From Bacillota bacterium (GTDB taxonomy: Bacteria; Bacillota; DSM-12270; Thermacetogeniales; Thermacetogeniaceae), in NCBI GenBank assembly GCA_030627585.1, contig DAOURU010000023.1, positions 1-9,580 on the forward strand: DNA of 9,580 bases. Reading direction: 5' to 3'. Of the stretch, positions 1-6,739 are shown one piece after another (the stretch's first letter is position 1; each line of letters starts with the position of its first letter). The position numbers and the translations under genes were made by a program. A model generated the notes under the pieces. It saw nothing but the letters and a program-made list of their open reading frames with translations, searched no databases and had not been told where the DNA came from.

Positions 1-1447
1 GGGCCTGCTCTACCGTTAATCCGAGCAAGGAGGGCATGACGAGATCTCCCGGTTGAGGCCCTTTGCTCACCCGAAGAGTAACTTCCCTCCCCTCGGGCTC
101 TTCTCGATCGCCGGGGGGTTCCTGTTCCACCACGGCCCCCGGAGGAATTTCCTGGTTGTAGACTTCTTCTATTTTAACCTGAAAACCCGTATTTGCCAGG
201 AGGATTCTGGCCTCTCTTAGGGGATAACCCTTTACATTGGGCAACCACACAAGATGGGACCCTTTGCTCACCCATAGCTCAACAACACGCCCCTTTTTCA
301 CTCTCGTACCTGCAAGCGGACTTTGGCGCGCAACAATCCCGGCAGGAACCTGATTCTCATAAATTTCATGGACCTGCACCTGCAGCCCCAACTCTTTGAT
401 TTTTGTTTCCGCGTCGGACAAAGGAAGTTGCGCAACAGAAGGGGTGGTTACCTCCTCCGCAAAAAACCATTTTGATGCGGCCCAAACACTTCCTGCTGCA
501 AGCAAGATAAATAAACCAAATAGTGCTATCCACGCTGCAGGGCGGAAGCGGCGGCGTTTGAAATTCTCTAGTTCCTCCGAAGTTAAGTGAGAAAACATCG
601 CATCTTGACTTTCCTGGAATTCATCCCGTTCCGCAACGAAACCTTCTGTTAAAGCCTTCTGCATTTCTCTTGCAGAAGCGAAACGCTGCTCAGGATCTTT
701 AGCCATCGCCTTCATGATGATTTGTTCCAGCCCTTGAAGAACCGCGGGGATATCTTTTTGCAGTGGCGGGGGCGGTTCTTGCAAATGTTTAAGCGCAACT
801 GTGATGGGGTTGTCGCCGCGAAAAGGCACCTGCCCTGTGGCTGCTTCGTAAAGAACAACCCCTAATGAGTAAAGATCTGACCTGGGGCCCGTTTCCTCGC
901 CCCGCGCCTGTTCGGGTGAAAAGTAATGAACCGAACCCATTACTGTTCCTGATTGGGTAGCACTGGGGAGAGAAAGAACGCGTGCTAATCCAAAATCGGT
1001 TACTTTTACCCTTCCTGCCGGTGTCACCAAAATGTTATGAGGCTTAATATCTCGATGAACGATTCCTTTTTCGTGAGCATGGATAAGCGCTGCGCAAACC
1101 TGGTTGCCAATATTAAGTGTTTCTGCCGGAGACAGCGGCCCTTCTCTTTGAATGATCTCTTTAAGATTGGAACCTTCTACATATTCCATGACAAGATAGG
1201 GTATACCGTCTTCTTCCCCGATGTCATATATGCTTACAATATTCGGATGAGAAAGGCTCGCAACAGTCTGCGCCTCAAGTTGAAAACGGTGAACAAATTC
1301 CTTGTCTTCCGCCAACTCCGAGCGGAGAATTTTTACGGTTACGATCCGGTTTAAGACCTTACATTTTGCCTGGTAAACGTGAGCCATGCCTCCGGAGCCA
1401 AGCTTTGTAACAATTTCGTATCTATTACCTAAAATTTTGCCGACCAT
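1..1447 (-). CDS. prkC: PrkC/PknB-type Ser/Thr protein kinase with PASTA domains (3' end beyond window)
   Basis: Membrane Hanks-type kinase expected to sense peptidoglycan fragments or lipid II outside the cell and phosphorylate cell-wall, division and translation proteins inside. I translated it by hand from the ATG at 1447; 482 residues are visible and the frame is open at the left edge. The kinase domain covers about residues 10-270: glycine loop GSGGMAHVY (17-25), Lys39 as the ATP lysine, Glu58 as its likely partner, HRDIKPHN (131-138), DFG (151-153), then GSVHYFSPEQARG. A basic stretch precedes one membrane segment at about 306-327. PASTA repeats begin near 333 and 399, and a third begins near 468 and is cut by the window edge. 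The start overlaps the end of the penicillin-binding protein gene by 23 nt, with GAGAGGGG just upstream. Oddity: the usual VAIK/VAVK motif reads VTVK. The kinase identity is clear; whether prkC or pknB is the better name is a matter of convention. Confidence 0.95.
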   Translation of the reverse strand, partial: MVGKILGNRYEIVTKLGSGGMAHVYQAKCKVLNRIVTVKILRSELAEDKEFVHRFQLEAQTVASLSHPNIVSIYDIGEEDGIPYLVMEYVEGSNLKEIIQREGPLSPAETLNIGNQVCAALIHAHEKGIVHRDIKPHNILVTPAGRVKVTDFGLARVLSLPSATQSGTVMGSVHYFSPEQARGEETGPRSDLYSLGVVLYEAATGQVPFRGDNPITVALKHLQEPPPPLQKDIPAVLQGLEQIIMKAMAKDPEQRFASAREMQKALTEGFVAERDEFQESQDAMFSHLTSEELENFKRRRFRPAAWIALFGLFILLAAGSVWAASKWFFAEEVTTPSVAQLPLSDAETKIKELGLQVQVHEIYENQVPAGIVARQSPLAGTRVKKGRVVELWVSKGSHLVWLPNVKGYPLREARILLANTGFQVKIEEVYNQEIPPGAVVEQEPPGDREEPEGREVTLRVSKGPQPGDLVMPSLLGLTVEQA

Positions 1448-2849
1448 CCGTTAAACCCCTCTCAGTTAAGGCAAGCTTCATTAGTTCCCTGGCTATCGGT
1501 GCTGCCGCTTTGCCTCCCTGCCCCCCGTGCTCGATCAAGACACTAACAGCGACGCGAGGCTGCACAGCAGGAGCAAAAGCGACAAACCAGGCGTGAGGAG
1601 GACCCTCCTGGTTCTCCGCAGAACCGGTTTTTCCTGCAACCTGAATTCCTGGTAGTGCTCCGGCTGTTCCCGTACCCCTTTCCACAGCTTGAACCATTGC
1701 TTCCCGTACTCTTGCGGCAGCTTGAGGAGAAACAGTCCGCCTTAAAACACGCGGCCGGGCTTCCCAAACTACAGCACTGTCAGAACTGCGGATTTCGCGT
1801 ACTAAGTAGGGTTTCATCATCACTCCATCATTACCGAGGGATCCAGCTACAAGAGCCATAAACAAGGGGCTTATAACGATTTCTCCCTGTCCCACGGCGG
1901 CCTCCGCCAGACCGTTTGCACTTAAAAAACTTTCTCTGGGCAACGGAATTGATTCTCCAGGTAATTCAAAGGCAATTTCCTTCCCCCAGCCGAAATCTTG
2001 AAGACCATCTGCAAAGCGACTGGCTCCCAGCCGCAGTCCCAAAGCAGCGAAATAACTGTTGCAAGAGAGAGCTAACGCACGATCCAAATCAACCCATCCG
2101 TGCGCCCGGAGATCTTGCAATCTTCTTCCTTGAATTTTCAGTTCGCCGCGGCAAAAAAAGGATTCATCCGTGAGCTGAGAAAACTCTTTAATGCCAATTG
2201 CTGCCGTGACTATTTTTAAAGTGGAACCCGGCGGGTACAATCCCATAATCGCTCTATTTAAAAGAGGGTGTGCGGGATTATTTTTAAGCGCCTCCCAGCT
2301 CCCTTCAAGGCTTTGTGCGCTCGGATCGAAACTCGGTCTACTTGTCATAGCAAGAATTTCTCCGGTTTGGGGATTCAAAGCAACAACCGCACCGTGGTAA
2401 GGAGCGAGTAAACGCCAGGCCCTTTCCTGTATTTTATGATCAATCGTCAGATAGAGATCATTCCCCCGAACATTCTCTAATCCCCAGCGCACCTTCCAGC
2501 TCTTTATAATCGATCCTTTCAGACCTAGCAGCTCCTGATCGTAGATTCGCTCTAAACCCGTTTTCCCCAAACGCCGGGAGTTATAACCAATGAGATGCGC
2601 ATACAAAGGCCCAAAATAGTAGCGTCGGGACATTTCTCCTTTCAGCGCTGCGCTTTCTGCTAATTTTTCGCCCTCACGTGCATATATTCCTCCTCGTATC
2701 ACCCGTTTCTCCAGGATCCAGGGCCGGGGGTTTGCGCTATTTTTAATTAAAGCGGGCCCCTTTAAAAGCTGGAGGTAAACCAGATAAAAAGAGTAAATGA
2801 GAAAACATGCGATGATAAAAACACTAAACTTCTTGATGGAATCCCGCAT
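1425..2849 (-). CDS. pbpA: Class B penicillin-binding protein, PbpA-like transpeptidase
   Basis: Monofunctional DD-transpeptidase, 474 residues, that should cross-link peptidoglycan on the outer face of the membrane together with the SEDS protein encoded just upstream. One N-terminal membrane anchor (about 8-28) is followed by a short class B N-terminal domain with RGGIYAREG (52-60) and a transpeptidase domain from about 150. The active-site motifs are all present: STLK with nucleophile Ser209 and Lys212, SCN at 262-264, and KTG at 407-409. No PASTA domain is present. The size is close to actinobacterial PbpA (about 490 residues) and smaller than most bacillar PBP2b or SpoVD proteins. The ATG at 2849 has AGGAGA 9 nt upstream (2859-2864), inside the upstream gene, and the two genes overlap by 26 nt, suggesting translational coupling. 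It could serve division, elongation or sporulation; sequence alone does not decide. Confidence 0.95.
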   Translation of the reverse strand: MRDSIKKFSVFIIACFLIYSFYLVYLQLLKGPALIKNSANPRPWILEKRVIRGGIYAREGEKLAESAALKGEMSRRYYFGPLYAHLIGYNSRRLGKTGLERIYDQELLGLKGSIIKSWKVRWGLENVRGNDLYLTIDHKIQERAWRLLAPYHGAVVALNPQTGEILAMTSRPSFDPSAQSLEGSWEALKNNPAHPLLNRAIMGLYPPGSTLKIVTAAIGIKEFSQLTDESFFCRGELKIQGRRLQDLRAHGWVDLDRALALSCNSYFAALGLRLGASRFADGLQDFGWGKEIAFELPGESIPLPRESFLSANGLAEAAVGQGEIVISPLFMALVAGSLGNDGVMMKPYLVREIRSSDSAVVWEARPRVLRRTVSPQAAARVREAMVQAVERGTGTAGALPGIQVAGKTGSAENQEGPPHAWFVAFAPAVQPRVAVSVLIEHGGQGGKAAAPIARELMKLALTERGLTDGRQNFR

Positions 2850-4542
2850 GACTTTTTCTCTCCTGCCCAGTTTTTACTTCTTCGCTTACCTTCATGAGAG
2901 TCCCGGTTAAGAAGCAATTTGAAATCAAAGAGCTTCCTCCGTAACTGAGAAAAGGCAAAGGAATTCCCGTCAAAGGGATAAGATTAACGACTCCCCCTAA
3001 GATGATTAAAGTCTGTAAGGCCAGGAGGGAGCTGAACCCGGAGACCAGTAAGCACCCGAAACCTTCAGGGGCCTTTAAGGCGACCCGCAACCCCCGCCAG
3101 ATCAAGAAAAGGTAAAGGAGGAGGATGCTTAAGGCGCCGGCTAAACCCAGCTCTTCCCCAATTAAAGAAAAGATAAAGTCGGTATGAACGGCAGGAATTA
3201 ATTCGGGAAAACCGCTTCCTAAACCCCAGCCGACAAGGCCTCCACCCCCTAGAGCAAAAAGCGACTGGATGATTTGGTAGCCCCTGTCTTCTGCATATTG
3301 CCAAGGGTTGAGATAAACCGCAATCCTTGCTTCGACATGGGGAAAAAGGAAATAACAGAGGGAGGCCCCCCCAATAAAAAGAGCGGCTCCTGTCAAAAGA
3401 TAAGAAAAACGATTCGTAGCAATATAAACCATAAGCAAAAAAGTAGCGAAAAAAAGCAAGGCCATTCCTAAATCCCGCTGAAAAACTAAAAGCAATAAAG
3501 AAAGGCCGCAGGCAGCCAGCAAAGGACCCAGGTAAGGCCAATCCGGGACCAAAAAAGGGCCGATTTTTCTTGTTCCCCGGGTGAGAATTTCCCGGTTTTC
3601 ATCCAGGTACCCGGCTAAAAAAATAACCATAAGAATTTTTACAGCTTCTGACGGCTGAAAACAAAAAGAGCCTAAGCCGAGCCAACTGCGGGCTCCTCCT
3701 GTTTCTGTTCCTAATAAAATTGTGAGGAAAAGAAAAATGATTCCGAAGGCCATAAAAAGGTATTTGTAATCAGTTAAACGTTTATAATTACGCAAAAAAA
3801 TGTGGAGCGACCAGATGGTTGCAAGCCCCAGCAGAACCCAGATAGACTGCCGCAATCCAAAGGAAGGCTCAATCCGGTATAAAAATATTAAACCAAGTGA
3901 AGCGAGGACCCCAAATAGAGAGAATAAAAAAGAGTCCCCGTTGCCTTTCAAGTGATAGATAAAAGTGCTTGTGCCGAGAGAAAATGCAACAAAAGAAAGA
4001 ACCGCTAAATCTCGCAAACCAATAAATTTATCCAAATAAAGGGCTGTTCCCCCAGCAATCAGGAAAACGCCGGGGTAAAGAGATAAAAGATGCGAGGACA
4101 GGCTTTTGGCTCGAGAAATAAGTATTTCGGAAGTTAAAGTAAAAAAAATCCGCCCGATCTGCAGTTGGTTCTCCGGCATGATCCGTGCCTCCGCAAAGAG
4201 GGGTTTGTTATTTAAAAAAGTCCCGTTAGTGCTGCCTAAATCCTCTACGAAGTATTCTCCTCCGGAGCGATAAATTTTGGCGTGGCGAGAGGAAACGTAA
4301 TAATCGGAGAGATTAATATCACAGTCCGGACCCCTCCCAATTATAGTCTCCTTTCCCAGAACCCATTTTGCTCCTGGGGCGACGGAGGGGCACTCAGAAG
4401 CAAAAACCGTCAGCATAGTCTTCGGATACGATGTCAACGGCCTCCCCTTGATATCTTTAATCATTAAAGAAATCATCCAAAAGATGAAAATGTAAAGTAA
4501 AACTAAAATCAGATACTTCAGGGCCAAGGTAAGCAAAATCAT
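2824..4542 (-). CDS. SEDS-family peptidoglycan glycosyltransferase (FtsW/RodA type) with N-terminal anchor and FHA domain
   Basis: Predicted membrane glycosyltransferase that polymerises lipid II, fused to a phosphothreonine-binding FHA domain. Numbering counts the GTG at 4545 as residue 1. A hydrophobic helix (about 4-29) is followed by basic residues, so its N-terminus should face outward. The FHA domain (about 60-140) has the binding residues GR (70-71), SxxH (Ser85-His88) and NGT (107-109). About ten further membrane segments follow from about 153, with SEDS signatures: GARSWLGLG (284-292), QPSE (297-300), QRDLG containing the presumed catalytic Asp358, NPW (413-415), FIFSLIGEELG (457-467) and PLPFLSYGGSS (529-539). 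The front part matches the architecture of actinobacterial FhaB and the rest matches RodA/FtsW. GTG 4545 and ATG 4542 are adjacent candidate starts. I prefer ATG because AAGGTGG (4550-4556) is then 7 nt away rather than 4. RodA versus FtsW function cannot be settled from sequence. Confidence 0.93.
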   Translation of the reverse strand: MILLTLALKYLILVLLYIFIFWMISLMIKDIKGRPLTSYPKTMLTVFASECPSVAPGAKWVLGKETIIGRGPDCDINLSDYYVSSRHAKIYRSGGEYFVEDLGSTNGTFLNNKPLFAEARIMPENQLQIGRIFFTLTSEILISRAKSLSSHLLSLYPGVFLIAGGTALYLDKFIGLRDLAVLSFVAFSLGTSTFIYHLKGNGDSFLFSLFGVLASLGLIFLYRIEPSFGLRQSIWVLLGLATIWSLHIFLRNYKRLTDYKYLFMAFGIIFLFLTILLGTETGGARSWLGLGSFCFQPSEAVKILMVIFLAGYLDENREILTRGTRKIGPFLVPDWPYLGPLLAACGLSLLLLVFQRDLGMALLFFATFLLMVYIATNRFSYLLTGAALFIGGASLCYFLFPHVEARIAVYLNPWQYAEDRGYQIIQSLFALGGGGLVGWGLGSGFPELIPAVHTDFIFSLIGEELGLAGALSILLLYLFLIWRGLRVALKAPEGFGCLLVSGFSSLLALQTLIILGGVVNLIPLTGIPLPFLSYGGSSLISNCFLTGTLMKVSEEVKTGQERKSHAGFHQEV

Positions 4543-4545
4543 CAC

Positions 4546-5322
4546 TTAGCCACCTTCGACTTGCAAGATATTTTCTCCAATCTGGATTTTATCACCAACT
4601 TTGAGGCACTGCTGACTGATCCGGATTCCGTTTACTAACGTACCGTTCCGACTTTGTAAATCTGTTAAATAAAGGCTGCCTTCCCTCCACTCGATTAAAG
4701 CGTGCTCCCGAGAAGTATTTAAGTCCGGAAGCACAATTTGGTTGGTATTTTTTCTTCCGATTATATAGTGGTTTTCTCCAGCAAGAGAAAAAATCTTTCC
4801 TTGCTCTGGCCCCTGAATCACCTTGAGAAACAAATTTTTCTTTTCTCGAACCTCTTTTTTATTAAAAACCATTGTACGATCAATTTGATGAATTTCCCCC
4901 TCCGGTGTTTGAGTAGTTAAAGGCTTCTCAATTCTTGAGGACTCCTGATCTTTACCAGGGGAGGCAAAAGCGGATTTAACCTGAATTTCGCCGATTCCGA
5001 GCGAGGGATCCTCAATAAAAGAAACCCGCGGCCTCCCGATTAAAGTAAACCCCTTTTCGGCGGCCTTTTCCTGGAGGTATTCTTCCAGTTCTCTGCTAAA
5101 GGGTTCCTGGAGAGGCACGCACTTTTCAAAATCGGCTTTCCCCAGACTAATGTCAAAAACATTAGGCGCGTAAATGCGGGAAACGCTTACCCTTCTTTGG
5201 GCAGCCATTTCCCGAACGAGGGCACGCGCAATCTCTACAGGTTGCACCGGGCGGGTGCTTTTGTTTCGAAAAATTCCCTCCCAGAAATTGGTCAACCATC
5301 TTTCCCATGCTTGAAAATCCAC
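4546..5322 (-). CDS. FhaA-like protein: DUF3662 N-terminal domain plus C-terminal FHA domain
   Basis: Soluble phosphopeptide-binding adaptor, 258 residues from the GTG chosen here. The N-terminal DUF3662 (FhaA_N) domain covers about 1-115 and contains the hallmark PVQPVEIARALVREM (25-39). A polar linker of about 60 residues follows. The FHA domain covers about 165-258 with GR (189-190), SREH (204-207) and NGT (226-228), so the binding residues are intact. In mycobacteria FhaA binds phosphorylated MviN and is a PknB substrate; a similar role near the kinase encoded downstream is inferred. An ATG at 5358 would add 12 residues and overlap rsmB by 28 nt, but I see no good ribosome binding site for it. 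The GTG at 5322 follows AGGTGA by 4 nt, and the protein then begins directly at the conserved domain. The stop lies 3 nt before the ATG of the SEDS gene. No signal peptide or membrane segment is seen. Confidence 0.9.
   Translation of the reverse strand: MDFQAWERWLTNFWEGIFRNKSTRPVQPVEIARALVREMAAQRRVSVSRIYAPNVFDISLGKADFEKCVPLQEPFSRELEEYLQEKAAEKGFTLIGRPRVSFIEDPSLGIGEIQVKSAFASPGKDQESSRIEKPLTTQTPEGEIHQIDRTMVFNKKEVREKKNLFLKVIQGPEQGKIFSLAGENHYIIGRKNTNQIVLPDLNTSREHALIEWREGSLYLTDLQSRNGTLVNGIRISQQCLKVGDKIQIGENILQVEGG
4550..4556 (-). promoter_or_regulatory. Ribosome binding site for the FHA-SEDS gene
   Basis: AAGGTGG on the minus strand, inside the last codons of the FhaA-like gene. It is 7 nt from ATG 4542 and 4 nt from GTG 4545, so it favours the ATG as the start. 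The difference is one residue. Confidence 0.6.
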
Positions 5323-5326
5323 GCTC

Positions 5327-5332
5327 TCACCT
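5327..5332 (-). promoter_or_regulatory. Ribosome binding site for the FhaA-like gene
   Basis: AGGTGA, read on the minus strand, overlaps the rsmB stop TAG and lies 4 nt before GTG 5322. It supports the shorter fhaA start over the ATG at 5358, which has no comparable site. Overlap with the stop codon also suggests reinitiation by ribosomes finishing rsmB. Confidence 0.6.
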
Positions 5333-6722
5333 ACTCTTCTCTTAACTTTTTTAGACATGCCAGAAAAAATCCGTCGGTCCCGTGACGGTGAGGCAAAAGC
5401 TGCAGATAACCATCCCGCGCCGTTGCTCGATCTTCGCGATAGACCAACGGAAAAGGGATTGAAGAAGTGATATCTTCAGGCTCGAAATTAGGATGATCTG
5501 TTAAAAACCGGGTGATCGCTTGAAGATTTTCTTCAGGCTCGGTAGAACAGGTGCTGTACAGCAAAATTCCCCCTTTTTTTAAGCACTTGTGTACACCCTC
5601 AAGGATTGCCAGTTGTTCTTGATGATGGCCAGGCAATTGTTCCGCTTGAACGCGCCACCGCAAATCGGGGCGCCGCCTGATTACGCCAAGACCAGAACAG
5701 GGAACATCGGCAAGAAGGTAATCCGCTTTCCCCCGTAACTCTTCCGGGAGGACCCGCGCATCAAGAAGACGCGTCTCCAAAATTGAAATACCTAATCTGT
5801 GGCAGGTCTCCCGAACTAATTTGAGACGGTGTTCATGGACGTCAAAAGCGAAAATTTTTCCTTTGTTTCTCATGATTTGAGCTAAATGAGTTGTTTTCCC
5901 TCCGGGACCGCTGCAGGCGTCAATGACAAAAGAACCGGGCAGCGGATTTAAAATAAGGGAGGCAAGCATAGAACTTTCATCCTGAACAACAAACAATCCC
6001 TCCCGGAAAGAGGTCAATTCAGGCAAAAAAGTTAAATGGGAAACCCTCACTCCCTCCGGAATTAAAGAACTTGGTTGCACAGAGATTTTTTCTTCCTCTA
6101 ATGTTTTACGTAATTTTTCAGGTGAAGCTTTCAGTGTATTACAGCGTAAAACAAGAGGAGGAGACTCATTATTGGTCTTGCATAAGGCGATCGTTTCCTC
6201 TACTCCGAAACGCTTTAACCAGCGTTCGACGAGCCACATAGGATGGGAATATTTTACACTTATGTGGAGTACAGGAGCTTCTCTTAACGGCGGGTATTGA
6301 ATTTCTTCCCGGTGCCGGGTTATGTTGCGCAGGAGGGCGTTGACAAAGCCCGCCAGATTCTCTAATTTCCATTTCTTTGCTAAAGAGACAGCTTCATTGC
6401 AAGCAGCGGCAGCCGGAACCCGCTCTAAAAAAAGTATTTGATAGACCCCAAGGCGAATAATATTTCGGATAATATAATTCATGCGTTCCACAGGAATCCT
6501 GCTGAATTGATTGATGATCCAGTCCAAGGTATACCGATACCGGAGGCTGCCATATACCAGTTCTGTTAACAGGGCCATCTCCGCGGCATTAAGGTGACGA
6601 GAACGCGTCAGTTTTTGCAAGGCAAGGTTCGCATATGCCCCCTCGCGTTCTACGGCTAAAAGAACGCGAAGTGCTCCCTCCCTTGCCGAATCAAATTGGT
6701 GTAACAGGCCCTGTTTCTTCAT
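5331..6722 (-). CDS. rsmB: 16S rRNA (cytosine-967-C5) methyltransferase RsmB
   Basis: SAM-dependent enzyme that makes m5C967 (E. coli numbering) in 16S rRNA, also called Sun. The 463-residue product has an N-terminal NusB-like helical RNA-binding domain (about 8-135, with NIIRLGVYQILFLERVPA at 87-104) and a C-terminal Rossmann methyltransferase domain. Motif I is DACSGPGGKTTH (268-279). Motif IV is ADVPCSGLG (338-346), with Cys342. Motif VI is STCSTEPEEN (390-399), with Cys392, which by family analogy is the catalytic nucleophile. The C-terminus HRHGTDGFFLACLKK (446-460) is typical. The frame stays open upstream to an ATG at 6824, but those extra 34 residues are polar and overlap the previous gene. 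The ATG at 6722 gives the usual family length and lies 10 nt after the DUF116 stop. In many Firmicutes rlmN and a PP2C phosphatase gene follow rsmB; here fhaA follows directly. Confidence 0.95.
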   Translation of the reverse strand: MKKQGLLHQFDSAREGALRVLLAVEREGAYANLALQKLTRSRHLNAAEMALLTELVYGSLRYRYTLDWIINQFSRIPVERMNYIIRNIIRLGVYQILFLERVPAAAACNEAVSLAKKWKLENLAGFVNALLRNITRHREEIQYPPLREAPVLHISVKYSHPMWLVERWLKRFGVEETIALCKTNNESPPLVLRCNTLKASPEKLRKTLEEEKISVQPSSLIPEGVRVSHLTFLPELTSFREGLFVVQDESSMLASLILNPLPGSFVIDACSGPGGKTTHLAQIMRNKGKIFAFDVHEHRLKLVRETCHRLGISILETRLLDARVLPEELRGKADYLLADVPCSGLGVIRRRPDLRWRVQAEQLPGHHQEQLAILEGVHKCLKKGGILLYSTCSTEPEENLQAITRFLTDHPNFEPEDITSSIPFPLVYREDRATARDGYLQLLPHRHGTDGFFLACLKKLREE

Positions 6723-6732
6723 TTCTACAATT

Positions 6733-6739
6733 TCACCCC
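6733..6739 (-). promoter_or_regulatory. Ribosome binding site for rsmB
   Basis: GGGGTGA on the minus strand, whose TGA is also the stop codon of the DUF116 gene. It lies 10 nt before ATG 6722 and supports that start. The spacing is slightly long, so the call is moderate. Confidence 0.5.

Noticed and set aside
1037..1354. Plus-strand ORF of 105 codons
   Set aside because: It lies antisense to the kinase domain of prkC, has no recognisable motif or ribosome binding site, and is explained as a shadow of the real gene.
3065..3541. Minus-strand ORF of 158 codons inside the SEDS gene
   Set aside because: It is in another frame of the SEDS coding region, and its Phe/Arg/Ser-rich sequence is what an out-of-frame membrane protein gives.
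5571..5582. A7G5 run in rsmB (Leu-Lys-Lys-Gly-Gly) in a phase that could allow -1 slippage
   Set aside because: Slippage would give a stop about 13 codons later, in place of most of the C-terminal motif VI region. The run encodes a normal family segment, and I see no stimulatory structure. Most likely ordinary codon use.
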